Origin: Stomorhina lunata | Lineage: Eukaryota; Arthropoda; Insecta; Diptera; Rhiniidae | Direction: 5' to 3' | Length of the DNA: 64,000 nucleotides | NCBI GenBank assembly: GCA_933228675.1 | Contig: OW121740.1 | Span: forward strand, 53,770,174 to 53,834,173 | Part shown: positions 20,327-32,256 of the stretch, in pieces | How positions within the stretch are numbered: the stretch's first letter is position 1 | Layout of the letters: the number at the start of each line of letters is the position of its first letter | Program-made: the position numbers and the translations under genes | Notes under the pieces: generated by a model | The model's database searches: none | Seen by the model: the letters and a program-made list of their open reading frames with translations, nothing else | What the model was told of the DNA's origin: nothing

Positions 20327-21420
20327 AAAAAATCAACCTAAAAATTCCTTTTTACCCAAATATATCGAAATCCAAAGGAGATAACCTACACATTTAAGCG
20401 TATTTTTTGTAGATCTTCTCAAGGACAACTTAAGTTTAAAATTTCTTTTCAATCCATACATAAATGGATTTTTGGCGAATTTTTAAAAAAGTCGAACACC
20501 CGAGGTGACCAACTTTGAAGGTCCATCAATCACTCTCCCGACCCCTCATGGACCAGTGCTTTTAAAAACCAACTCGAATACTCCTTGACTATCACCATGT
20601 CAAATTTCATTCAAATATCTCCAGTCGTTCAAAAGTTAAAGAATTATTTCCAAAAAAAAGCGTCCGTAAACCACTGTGCGTCGGATGTCGAAAATTTTTT
20701 GAATACTTCTTATATATATAAAACTGAACAAGTATGCAATATTTTTTCATTGTAGGATCACTCGTTCTATTTCTAGAATAATGTAAATTTAAATTTTCGA
20801 CAATAAAAATTTTGGGTCGTTTTAGTCCCCATGTCTGCAAAATTTTACTACTATTAGCTTCTTGGCCCGCTCCATATCGAGCGCTTAGATTTAAATAATC
20901 GTAAGCGAAATTCCGTTAAATATTTCTTAAACTATTAGAGATAGCGTAGCATATTTTTCTTTCTTTCTTAAGTAGTTTTCGAAAGTGTAAAAATCTTTTC
21001 GATAGGTTTAAATTAACGAAAGTTATACGGACCAATAGATTTTACATACAATGGTGTCCAACTTTGGCTCAGTTCAGAGGCCACTGTGCTAAAAATAGAC
21101 ATGTTTTTAAAAATTGGTCTAAAACTCCAACTTCCCATTGGCATTTATGGACATTTTTGAGTCCAAATATTTTTTCTAGATTTTTGGAAAAAATTATATA
21201 TTTAAAATTAAAAAGAAGAAAATTAGTGAAAATTAGGACTCTTATAGTACCCGCTCCATATAGTGGGCCATTTTTGAGTCCATATATCTTCTTAAGATTT
21301 TTCGAAAAAATTATATTTTAAAAATAAAAAAAAGAAATCTCAAGAATTTTTTAGGAAAACCTCTTACACTGTGTTAATAAGAACCCTTTGATGTACCCGC
21401 TCAATATAGGGGAATACGTG
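20327..21420. repeat. Unclassified repeat sequence right of the gap
   Basis: The motif CTTATATATAT..AACTGAACAAG occurs just before the gap (20094-20118) and again at 20708-20733, so the gap probably lies in a direct repeat of about 600 bp. Similar short blocks, GGGCCATTTTTGAGTCCATA and TGGACATTTTTGAGTCCAAA, repeat near 21150 and 21270. No gene is seen. Confidence 0.45.
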
Positions 21421-22960
21421 TACTGATCCGTAAAGAAGTTGCTCAATTACTGATTTGCAGTAGGATAGCGGTAAGCCCGTAAATTGTTAATCGTAAATCG
21501 ATGTTATCCTGATTTGGGAGAGCACCGGATTTAGCAAGTCTGTCCGCAGTGGAGTTACCAGGTATATTGTTGTGCCTGGGTACCCAGAAAAGTTCGATAT
21601 TGCAATGTCTCGTCATCTCATTAAGAGATGCCCGGTATTTACGGGTAAGAACAGATGTCGTGTGGACATTAGATAGGGATTCTATGGCAGCCTGACTGTC
21701 GATACAGAAGCGAATATCCCTGTCGTATATTCTGTAGTATTTTAACCATTTGGCAGCTTTGTATATGGCCGATATCTCGTAGTGAAGATAACTACACTAA
21801 TCAGGAAGCTTAAAACAGATTTCCCTCCCTAAAAGTGGGATGAAGAAGCCCCCTCCCACTCTCATCTTTGGCAGCCGTCATCAATGGATGATGGGTCTCC
21901 AGAGGTAGTTACAGTAAAGGATTTATCAAAGAGTGGGGTGGAAATTCAGTAGTCAATGTTGTCAGCGATATTTATGATTTTATCCAGAATAGTGGAGTGT
22001 CCAGATTGCGAATGGGACCAGGTTCCGATAGTGCTAAGTCGGACAGCCGAGTTAAGGGCGATTTGCTGTGCCATTAGTTCGACTGGGAGCCAGGTAAGCA
22101 TGACAAGGAGCGACTTATATGGTGTAGTTCTTAAGGCAACAGTAACCATTAGAACGGACGTTCTTAAAATTTTTGTGAAAGAATCCCCCTGTTTGCCTTG
22201 GCCACCAAACCAGCGCACCATACATAAGTATAGGCTTGACAACAACGTCAAAGAGCCAGACAGTGTTAGTAGGATTAAGTCCCCAGGTTTTGCCTATGGC
22301 TCCTCTACGTGAGTAGAATGCAATAGATGCTTTGGACACCCTAAATTGGGTGTTTAGGCTCCAGGACAGTTTTGAGTTTAGTATGACCCCAAGATATTTG
22401 GCATCGTCTGTGAGCACAAGTTCTACCTTATTTAATTTTGGAAGAGTTGGAAGTTGGGTATTTTGTATTTCCGCGAGAAAAGTACAAGTTCCATTTTAGT
22501 GGTATTAACTTCCGTTAGAGACACTCCAACGGTTAAGTATGTCGAGAGCTTTTTCAAGACGTTATGACAGGGTGTTAAGAAATTTTTCTGACACTGCTAT
22601 AGCGACATCGTTCGGGTATGCGATGGTGTTGAATCTCAGAGAATCTAATTCAGTGAGCAGTTTATTTATGGCAAGGTTCCACAGGAGAGGGGATAGTACA
22701 CCTCCTTGTCCCTCGACATGCTACCTTGTAGATTGTAGCGAAGCTTATGGTTGAGCTGATGACTCTGTAGGTGAGTAGCTTATCTACAAACGAGATAATA
22801 GATTTATCGACCCTTAACTCCTCCATTGCCGACATAATCGACTCTGGTTTTATATTGTTAAGGGCGCCTTCAATGTCTAGGAAGGCGGCAAGAGTAAATT
22901 CGCCGAACTCACGAGATTTTTCAATAAGGATGCCAATATCATGTCTCAAAAACAATTAAC
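21421..22960 (-). pseudogene. Non-LTR retrotransposon relic with RT and RNase H (LOA/I-like)
   Basis: On the minus strand, 22955 to 21421, the domains lie in order. The RT core has AAFLDIEGALNNIKPESIM (about 22910) and a degraded RGTPQGG region (about 22710). YADD is changed to YPND (about 22615). The thumb carries KYLGVILNSKLSW (about 22390) and GLNPTNTVWL (about 22270). An RNase H domain follows, with FCIDSQAAIESLSN (about 21700), VPRHNNIPGNSTADRLA (about 21570) and KSGALPNQD. An RNase H after RT fits the LOA/I group of LINEs. Several frameshifts and stops make it dead. The 5' side ends abruptly near 22960, as expected for a 5'-truncated insertion. Confidence 0.8.
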
Positions 22961-23040
22961 CAAAATTTTTTTTATAGGTTTCCCAAACCGATCTTAGATA
23001 ATATAAACAATGAAAATGGTGTTTTAAGGGCCCCACAGAC

Positions 23041-23162
23041 TTTGGTCTTTTTGCACAGTTTTAACTGTGCAGTTAAAACTGTAAGAGTGTGTGCATGATC
23101 GTTGTACGTGTTAAAACGTACACTTTTACCCGTTCGGTTAAAACTGTTCAAAAGAACGAAGT
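23041..23162. repeat. Cluster of short hairpins
   Basis: GCACAGTTTTAACTGTGC (23054-23071) is a near-continuous palindrome. It is followed by TGTACGT...AACGTACA and CGTTCGG...GAACG inverted pairs, with GTTAAAACTG repeated several times. It may be the end of an unrecognised MITE. Confidence 0.5.
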
Positions 23163-24173
23163 GTGGGTCGATTTGTATGGGAGCCAAAAAACGCAACAAT
23201 CGTATAGCAAAATCGAAATCAGCACCTGATTCTAAGAAAGTTTCCCTAAGAAACCAGGTGTCTAAAATGAAATCCTAGCTAGCGCCGCGAGGCCTGAAAA
23301 TATTCACTTCCTACACATTGAATAGAATTTTGGAAAAAAAATAGTTTTGGATATAATTCGATATCTTGAGAACTAATAAAGGTATCTTAATGAAACTTCA
23401 GGTGGATAAAGCTGGTGAGTTTTCACAAAATATGGGCTACAGTAAGGCGTAGTAGAATGCCACTGGGCTCTCAAGCGTGAAACCAATGTTTAATATCTCG
23501 AAGTAATTTTGTTCTTAAAATTCACCAAAGTCCTATTTATGCTCTGAACGTATATTAGATTATACATTTGGAAAGAGCATTCAAATATATATTAAAATTA
23601 GTTTTAATTTTGTGATTATCTCTTTTATCTTTTAAGATATTTAGTGTTGAACATTTGTTGCACATAACAATTCGTCAAATATATATTAAAATTTTATGAT
23701 AATTGAACGAAGCAAAGTTTTAACACTAAAGATCTTGAAACATAAATGAGATATTCACACAGTCAAACACAGTTTTAATAGATATTTGAATGCTCTTTCC
23801 AAATGTATAATCAGATATACGTTCAGAGCATAAATAAATGGAACTTTGGTGAATTTTAAGAACGAAATTTCTTCGACATGTTAAATTTTGGTTTCACATT
23901 TGGGAGCCTAATGGCATTCTACTAAGCTCTACTGTAGCTCATATTTTGTGGAAGCTTTGTCCACCTACATCAGTTCTCAAGATATCGAATTATATCCAAA
24001 ACTATTTTTTTTTTCCAAAATTCTATTCAATATGTAGGAAGTGAATATTTTCAGGCCTCCCGGCGCTAGCTAGGATTTCATTTTAGACACCTGGTTTCTT
24101 AGGGAAACTTTCTTAGAATCAGGTGCAGATTTTGATTTTGCTATACGATTGTTCACTAAAAAAATCGACCCAC
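23163..24173. mobile_element. Foldback element V, copy 2
   Basis: The tips GTGGGTCGATTTGTATGGGA (left) and GTGGGTCGATTTTTTTAGTG (right, reverse complement) are followed by long inverted arms, about 23163-23640 and 23700-24173. Shared blocks include TTCTAAGAAAGTTTCCCTAA and ACCAGGTGTC. The centre is about 60 bp. No ORF. It supplies the empty sites for the MITE and mariner inside copy 1. Confidence 0.8.
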
Positions 24174-25312
24174 CCTAGTGACCACCTTTATGGTCTAATA
24201 CATCATTAGAATTGTGAGAACTATATCACGTCAGTCGTAAAGGGTTAACTCATTCGATTAATGTTGTTAACATTACTGTTAAACTGTTTACAACGCTCTG
24301 TTGACTTTTAAATTGACTCTGCGTGTGGTTTTTGTCTTTGCTGTATTATTTTGGTATCTCCATTGGTTAAAGAGATGTTACTGCGAATGTAAAAAGTAAC
24401 AGTGCGAATAGTTATATATAATAATATTTAATAATTTAATTTGAAGCAATTTTAAAACTTAAAGAAAGTAACAATCTACAATGATTGTAGCATGGTGTTT
24501 CTTAAATGTTCTTCTCCATTTAGATTTTAGCTAAACTCTTCTACTAACAATATCTTCTTCTTTTTTGAATATTTACTATAAATTATCACTTCAAAAGCGT
24601 CTACATATGAAGCGAAACAAATATTATGACTTAACAAATATTATGACACTAACAAAAAAACGTAAGCAAAAAACTTAACCAGAAGAACTACATACGAAAA
24701 ATTTAACAAAAAAATTTATGCAAACTTTAGCAAAAAAAAAAAAATTGCAAATGAAATCGAAATTTAAAGTGTAAAAAAGTATATCAGAATAAATTTATAT
24801 AACAAAAGAGAAATGTTAGCATTAAATTAAGAAAGAAGAAGCAAATCGATTCAACTGTCAAAATTAACCAATCACAATAGAGTAAATTATAATCACAATA
24901 ACAATAAAGAGTTTAAGCTTAGGAGTAAATTCAATGACATTGAGACAAAAACAAACTCTTCTTAAAGGAATTTGAGATTATGCTGAGCTTTAAGTTTGAA
25001 CTGAAATCAGGTGTTGAACTTTTGATAATTTTAAATTAATATGATATTCTGTTTGTTTTATTTTTATTTATTTAATAATTTAAAAGTAAATACTTTTATT
25101 ATTATTAATATTTTTATTTTATACTTTTTTTGTTTATTTTTTTAGTTTTTTGTACTTTTAAACAATTTTTTTTCCACTGACATGTGCACTTTTTTATTGA
25201 TTTTTAATGGAAACTTTTTATGTGAATTAAAGACTTTAAATGAAAAGGAAATCCATTTAAGACATTTAATTTTATATATTTATATTTTTATTGGATGTAG
25301 TTTTAGTAATAA
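24174..25312. other. No gene seen; AT-rich
   Basis: Many A-runs and T-runs. No repeat or ORF I can support. Confidence 0.4.
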
Positions 25313-28300
25313 TGCACAATGGTTTCGAATCATTTTCAATCGTTAAATCAGTTCTAGTTCAGTTCCAGTTCAGTTCTAGTTCAGTTTTACTTCAGTTCTA
25401 GTTCAGTTCTAGTTCAGTTCTAGTTCAGTTCTTGTTCAGTTCTAGTTCAGTTCTAGTTCAGTTCTAGTTTAGTTCTAGTTCAGTTCTAGTTCAGTTCTAG
25501 TTCACTTCTAGTTCAGTTCTAGTTCAGTTCTAGTTCAGTTCTAGTTCAGTTCTAGTTCAGTTCTAGTTCAGTTCTAGTTCAGTTCTAGTTCAGTTCTAGT
25601 TCAGTTCTAGTTCAGTTCTAGTTCAGTTCTAGTTCAGTTCTAGTTCAGTTCTAGTTCAGTTCTAGTTCAGTTCTAGTTCAGTTCTAGTTCAGTTCTAGTT
25701 CAGTTCTAGTTCAGTTCTAGTTCAGTTCTAGTTCAGTTCTAGTTCAGTTCTAGTTCAGTTCTAGTTCAGTTCTAGTTCAGTTCTAGTTCAGTTCTAGTTC
25801 AGTTCTAGTTCAGTTCTAGTTCAGTTCTAGTTCAGTTCTAGTTCAGTTCTAGTTCAGTTCTAGTTCAGTTCTAGTTCAGTTCTAGTTCAGTTCTAGTTCA
25901 GTTCTAGTTCAGTTCTACTTCAGTTATAGTTCAGTTCTAGTTCAGTTCTAGTTCAGTTCTAGTTCAGTTCAGTTCTAGTTCAGTTCTAGTTCAGTTCTAG
26001 TTCAGTTCTAGTTCAGTTCTAGTTCAGTTCTAGTTCAGTTCTAGTTCAGTTCTAGTTCAGTTCTAGTTCAGTTCTAGTTCAGTTCTAGTTCAGTTCTAGT
26101 TCAGTTCTAGTTCAGTTCTAGTTAAGTTCTAGTTCAGTCCTAGTTCAGTTCTAGTTCAGTTCTAGTTCAGTTCTAGTTCAGTTCTAGTTTAGTTCTAGTT
26201 CAGTTCTAGTTCAGTTCTAGTTCAGTTCTAGTTCAGTTCTAGTTCAGTTCTAGTTCAGTTCTAGTTCAGTTCTAGTTCAGTTCTAGTTCAGTTCTAGTTC
26301 AGTTCTAGTTCAGTTCTAGTTCAGTTCTAGTTCAGTTCTAGTTCAGTTCTAGTTCAGTTCTAGTTCAGTTCTAGTTCAGTTCTAGTTCAGTTCTAGTTCA
26401 GTTCTAGTTCAGTTCTAGTTCAGTTCTAGTTCAGTTCTAGTTCAGTTCTAGTTCAGTTCTAGTTCAGTTCTAGTTCAGTTCTAGTTCAGTTCTAGTTCAG
26501 TTCTAGTTCAGTTCTAGTTCAGTTCTAGTTCAGTTCTAGTTCAGTTCTAGTTCAGTTCTAGTTCAGTTCTAGTTCAGTTCTAGTTCAGTTCTAGTTCAGT
26601 TCTAGTTCAGTTCTAGTTCAGTTCTAGTTCAGTTCTAGTTCAGTTCTAGTTCAGTTCTAGTTCAGTTCTAGTTCAGTTCTAGTTCAGTTCTAGTTCAGTT
26701 CTAGTTCAGTTCTAGTTCAGTTCTAGTTCAGTTCTAGTTCAGTTCTAGTTCAGTTCTAGTTCAGTTCTAGTTCAGTTCTAGTTCAGTTCTAGTTCAGTTC
26801 TAGTTCAGTTCTAGTTCAGTTCTAGTTCAGTTCTAGTTCAGTTCTAGTTCAGTTCTAGTTCAGTTCTAGTTCAGTTCTAGTTCAGTTCTAGTTCAGTTCT
26901 AGTTCAGTTCTAGTTCAGTTCTACTTCAGTTATAGTTCAGTTCTAGTTCAGTTCTAGTTCAGTTCTAGTTCAGTTCAGTTCTAGTTCAGTTCTAGTTCAG
27001 TTCTAGTTCAGTTCTAGTTCAGTTCTAGTTCAGTTCTAGTTCAGTTCTAGTTCAGTTCTAGTTCAGTTCTAGTTCAGTTCTAGTTCAGTTCTAGTTCAGT
27101 TCTAGTTCAGTTCTAGTTCAGTTCTAGTTAAGTTCTAGTTCAGTCCTAGTTCAGTTCTAGTTCAGTTCTAGTTCAGTTCTAGTTCAGTTCTAGTTTAGTT
27201 CTAGTTCAGTTCTAGTTCAGTTCTAGTTCAGTTCTAGTTCAGTTCTAGTTCAGTTCTAGTTCAGTTCTAGTTCAGTTCTAGTTCAGTTCTAGTTCAGTTC
27301 TAGTTCAGTTCTAGTTCAGTTCTAGTTCAGTTCTAGTTCAGTTCTAGTTCAGTTCTAGTTCAGTTCTAGTTCAGTTCTAGTTCAGTTCTAGTTCAGTTCT
27401 AGTTCAGTTCTAGTTCAGTTCTAGTTCAGTTCTAGTTCAGTTCTAGTTCAGTTCTAGTTCAGTTCTAGTTCAGTTCTAGTTCAGTTCTAGTTCAGTTCTA
27501 GTTCAGTTCTAGTTCAGTTCTAGTTCAGTTCTAGTTCAGTTCTAGTTCAGTTCTAGTTCAGTTCTAGTTCAGTTCTAGTTCAGTTCTAGTTCAGTTCTAG
27601 TTCAGTTCTAGTTCAGTTCTAGTTCAGTTCTAGTTCAGTTCTAGTTCAGTTCTAGTTCAGTTCTAGTTCAGTTCTAGTTCAGTTCTAGTTCAGTTCTAGT
27701 TCAGTTCTAGTTCAGTTCTAGTTCAGTTCTAGTTCAGTTCTAGTTCAGTTCTAGTTCAGTTCTAGTTCAGTTCTAGTTCAGTTCTAGTTCAGTTCTAGTT
27801 CAGTTCTAGTTCAGTTCTAGTTCAGTTCTAGTTCAGTTCTAGTTCAGTTCTAGTTCAGTTCTAGTTCAGTTCTAGTTCAGTTCTAGTTCAGTTCTAGTTC
27901 AGTTCTAGTTCAGTTCTAGTTCAGTTCTAGTTCAGTTCTAGTTCAGTTCTAGTTCAGTTCTAGTTCAGTTCTAGTTCAGTTCTAGTTCAGTTCTAGTTCA
28001 GTTCTAGTTCAGTTCTAGTTCAGTTCTAGTTCAGTTCTAGTTCAGTTCTAGTTCAGTTCTAGTTCAGTTCTAGTTCAGTTCTAGTTCAGTTCTAGTTCAG
28101 TTCTAGTTCAGTTCTAGTTCAGTTCTAGTTCAGTTCTAGTTCAGTTCTAGTTCAGTTCTAGTTCAGTTCTAGTTCAGTTCTAGTTCAGTTCTAGTTCAGT
28201 TCTAGTTCAGTTCTAGTTCAGTTCTAGTTCAGTTCTAGTTCAGTTCTAGTTCAGTTCTAGTTCAGTTCTAGTTCAGTTCTAGTTCAGTTCTAGTTCAGTT

Positions 28301-28627
28301 CTAGTTCAGTTCTAGTTCAGTTCTAGTTCAGTTCTAGTTCAGTTCTAGTTCAGTTCTAGTTCAGTTCTAGTTCAGTTCTAGTTCAGTTCTAGTTCAGTTC
28401 TAGTTCAGTTCTAGTTCAGTTCTAGTTCAGTTCTAGTTCAGTTCTAGTTCAGTTCTAATTTAGTTCTAGTTCAGTTCTAGTTCTAGTTCAGTCCTAGTTC
28501 AGTTCTAGTTCAGTTCTGGTTCAGTTCTAGTTCAGTTCTAGTTCAGTTTTAGTTTAGTTTAGTTCAGTTCTAACTCCACAAAATATTACTTAATATTTAG
28601 AAAATTTTAGTTCGAAACCACTGTGCA
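25313..28627. mobile_element. Putative TIR cassette enclosing an 11-bp satellite
   Basis: TGCACAATGGTTTCGAA (25313-25329) and, inverted, TTCGAAACCACTGTGCA (28611-28627) bracket the satellite array with one mismatch in 17 bp. The CACARTG motif within these ends resembles Transib/RSS-type termini, but no 5-bp duplication is visible outside, so the class is open. Spacers of 19 and about 40 bp separate ends and array. Confidence 0.5.
25349..28572. repeat. Satellite (AGTTCTAGTTC)n, about 293 units
   Basis: An 11-bp unit, itself two AGTTC pentamers around a T, repeats over about 3.2 kb with very few variants. Rare variants come in identical order twice: CTACTTCAGTTATAG (25915, 26921), a 5-bp short unit, GTTAAGTTC (26121, 27127) and TAGTTTAG (26185, 27191). 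All are 1006 bp apart, so a segment was duplicated as a block. The last units degenerate before 28572. Confidence 0.97.
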
Positions 28628-30095
28628 AAAAATTGGATTTTGCAGAACATTCAATATTTTCATTATAATTTTGTGAACGGTACCTATGATTTTTTTTTCT
28701 TGTTTGAATTATTCTCTTTTTTATCTGTTTAATCTGAATATTTGCATATGTATTTCATAAATCTTTTTATTAATGAATTAAAACTTGTGCAATATTTTTT
28801 AAATAATCATTTAAAAAATATTAAGTTTGTTTTATAAAAATTTTTATGAGTGAAATAAAAAATATGTACAAGAACCTGTCCGTTGGCAATTATAATTTAA
28901 TGACCATAAATCTTTGACAGAAAGTCATAAAATATTTTGGAGCAAATCGAAAGCTGATTAAGTCATAAAAACGGTTTCGAAACATTTGTATTGTGGAATG
29001 CAATTATTATCCGGCTAAGGATTGTTTTCATTCATGATTTACTTCTGATTACCAATCATGTAAGAAACAGTTCTACTTTATTCCTTTATATCAGTTTAGG
29101 ATATGGTCGATCTAAGCGAAGTGGACTATTAACCTTAAAATAAAATGGGTACATTTTTGTGACAATAAACAAATATGACTTAAGTCAGAATTTCATGTTT
29201 TGAGATATTAAGGGTTTTGCCTCAAATGCGTATAGTTTTATTAATTATTTTATACTTGATATTTAGTGATAATGAGTGATAATTTTTGATGTATAGAATA
29301 AGAATATGTAATAAAATTCAAAAGCACGTATGCCAACTTAAGCTATTATCATTTATTGCCACAGATATGAACAAATTATTTTGCTTTATTTTCCACAGCA
29401 TTTAACTCATTCTAAGAAAAGCGATATATGACAATCTTACCAAAAGTTTTCTTGGCACAATCGAGGTCAGAGAATATTCTTGCTTTGATGTTAATCATGA
29501 TTGCAGGGCGGTTACATGATCAAACTTGGTCGGATTTATCTTTATTTCCCATCTGTTCAAGCATTTTTCTTGCTCATGAATATGGGACTGCAAATTAAGT
29601 TTTTTTTTTGGTAACTCTGGAGTTTCTAAAATTTAAAATATCAGTAGAAGAAGAGTTAGGCATTAAGAACAATGACTAAAGACGCATCTATCTGTGGCAC
29701 AGTGAGGCAAAGTTGCCCACCTCGGGTATGTAAAACGTTTGGGTGTGTATAACTTTCTCCAATTTAGTCCGATCTAAAAGATTTTTACATTTTCGAAAAC
29801 TTAAGGAAAACCATACTCGCTGTACTACATTATCTCTTAAAATTTAAAAGATATTTGACTCCAAACATTTTTTGTTGCATGTTTTGGCATGACTTCTGGC
29901 CTTTTATGGTAAAACGAACAATTTTTGAAAACAAAAAAAAAAAAAAATACTGTGAGATTGTTGATAAATTTCTAAATGAACTAGTAGAAAAAAATTTAAA
30001 TTACATAAATTTTATAACACAGAAAAATTCTTCAAAGCTTGTGTACCGAAAAAAGCTTGTAAAATTAATTTTTTTTCAAAAAAAAGTAACTTTAA
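28628..30095. other. No gene seen
   Basis: AT-rich. The 81-codon ORF at 29855 is F/K/N-rich translation of low-complexity DNA and is not supported. Confidence 0.4.
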
Positions 30096-31601
30096 TATAA
30101 CCTTTACCACCATAAGTGGAAAGGGTATTATAAGTTTGTGCTGTTGTATGTAACGCATAGAAATATTTGTCTTAGACCTACCTTTTAGTATACCAATAGG
30201 CTAGAATTACTTTCTGAGTCGATTTAGCGATGTCATTTCGTTCGTCTGTCGGCTGGCTGGACCCACATGTAAACCATGTAATCAAAATACTGGTTGCAAT
30301 TCTAAAGAAAACTTGATGAAATTTGGCACAGACCATTTTTTTGATAGTGAAATTCGTCAAAATCGGTCCATTATTTGTGGTACCTCCCATAGGTCTCACT
30401 TCCCGGAATTAATGTTTTGGCCACAAATATCAATATTTTTCATGAAGTTTATCACAGGGACCGTAACTGTTATAATTTTTATCGTAAAAGTTAGAAAATA
30501 CAAGTTATTTTTTGATTTTTTCGAAAAGAAACAAAAATTATTTTTTGACTATTATTTTTTCAAGCAAAAATAAAAGTTATTTTTTACCTTTTATTTTTTC
30601 GAGCAAAAATAACAATTATTTTTGACTATTATTTTTTCAAGCAAGAATAAAATTATTTTTTGATTTTTATTTTTTCGAGCAGAAATAAAAGTTATTTTTG
30701 TTTGAATTCATGATCAATTTATTGAAAATTTTTTTAAACAAAGATAATTTTTCAGTGAAAATAATTTATGTTCAAAATAATTTATGCTCAAACATTAATG
30801 GAGTTGAGTTTTGCAATCATAATTTGGGTTGGAAACACGAAAATAACTTTTATATCTGCTCGAAAAAATAAAAGTCAAAAAATAACTTCTATTTATGCTC
30901 GATAAAATAAAAGTCAAAAATAACAGTTATTTATGCTCGAAAAAATAAAAGTTAAAAAATAACTTTTATTTTTGCTCGAAAAAATAAAAGTTAAAAATAA
31001 CTGTTATTTTTGCCCAAAAAAATAAAATTCAAAAAATAACTGTTATTTTTTTTTTTTCTAAAAAAAAATCAGATTTTTAAAAAGCCTAGCAATTTATGAA
31101 AATCAAGACTATCAAAATTGTGTACTTGGTTTAATTCTCCGAGATTTCCTTGCGTTTTGTTTTTTTAATCAAAAATTCAAAAATAACAGTTATTTTCGGT
31201 CCCTGATTTATAACAAATACTGCTAATGTTAACCAAAATCACTGTATCAAATTTCGTTGAAATCGGTCCACATTTGACCATAGCTCCCATACAAACTCTT
31301 CTGTCAAAATGCACTAAATGAGGCAAAAATCTGTAAAACGCTCGTAAATCTGAAGATAATGAGAGTTTTGAGTTTAATTTATAAAAACTGAGATTTTTGC
31401 AAATGAATCTGCCAAATTTCATTATAATCGGTCCACATTTGACCCTAAAAAAGCTTAAATATACAAGTTTTGAGAAAATGTTTGTATGAAGGCAAAATTT
31501 AGCAAATATTTGTCTTTATACAGGAAAAAAGCATCTTTGACCTTTGTGGTGAAGGGTATCGTATGGTCGGGCTTGACGGACTATAGCACTTTCTTACTTG
31601 T
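30096..31601 (+). mobile_element. DINE-1-like element, subfamily X, copy D2 (with insertion)
   Basis: The 5' end has an inverted pair, ACCACCATAAGTGG then AAAGGGTATTATAAG. Next come CGATTTAGCGATGTC with a decayed GTCY tract (about 30240-30265) and blocks such as CAAATTTCATC. The 3' end has GAAGGGTATCGTATGG, a hairpin GTCGGGCTTGACGGAC and CTTTCTTACTTGT. The layout (5' subterminal repeat, GTCY tract, 3' hairpin) is that of DINE-1/Helentron-derived elements. A 751-bp insertion lies at 30455-31205; the rest is about 755 bp, like D3. Confidence 0.75.
30455..31205. mobile_element. hAT-like foldback MITE, TIR CAGGGACCG
   Basis: Ends CAGGGACCG and CGGTCCCTG are perfect inverted repeats. They are flanked by 8-bp imperfect duplications, GTTTATCA (30447) and ATTTATAA (31206). 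D3 carries the matching empty site (CTGTTTTAAATTTCATG, about 45685). Eight-bp duplications and CAGGG tips fit hAT. Each arm is a small tandem array of about 40-bp units (AATAAAAGTTATTTTTGACT and TTATTTTTTCGAGC), inverted between the arms. Confidence 0.75.
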
Positions 31602-31860
31602 TTTTTCTGTATTTTTGAAATTTTTTTTTCAAAAGCCTAAATTGTGTTTTAACATTTTCTAAAAAAATAGACTTTAGGAATGCGTGTTAATTATATTTTG
31701 AATAATTTTGGACATGCACCCTACAACCAGCGGTGGTCGCATGTCAGCAATTTTTGGACAAAACTTGAGTTTTTTGAGTTTGCATAAAAAAATTGATTAT
31801 AGATTTTAAAACTTTTTTTAATTAAATAATATTAAGTGTAATGTTTGTAACGTCTGTACA
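31602..31860. other. No gene seen
   Basis: AT-rich spacer. Confidence 0.3.
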
Positions 31861-32191
31861 AAAATCTGATAGGTGCCGGCCATAAATAGAGTCACCGTTT
31901 TTCTAAAAAAACTAAAATTTTCTAAAAGCGTAATTTTTCTTCTGTATTCACAAATGTTAATTAAAATTTCAGAACCCGTTCTTAATTTTTATTTCTGAAT
32001 TTCTAAGATATTGGTATATATTGTGTCCAAAAATATTCATTATACCTTGTTCAGTTTTAGAGATTTTTGCGAATACATTACAAAATAATGTTAAAAAATT
32101 ACATACATTTATTGCAAAAAGTGTAATTTTTTGTATTCAAAAATGTTCATTAAAATTTCAGAACTCGCTTTGAAATTAATATTTCTGAATT

Positions 32192-32256
<65 letters not shown>

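Noticed and set aside
19967..20397. ORFs spanning the N gap
   Set aside because: They contain unknown residues and start and stop in repeat DNA.
25349..28572. CRISPR array or regulatory cluster (heat-shock or steroid-type elements)
   Set aside because: There are no spacers, and the units are direct repeats of GTTC, not the alternating or inverted half-sites such elements need.
29855..30100. 81-aa ORF as a small gene
   Set aside because: Homopolymer-rich, no conserved feature, no leader-like context.
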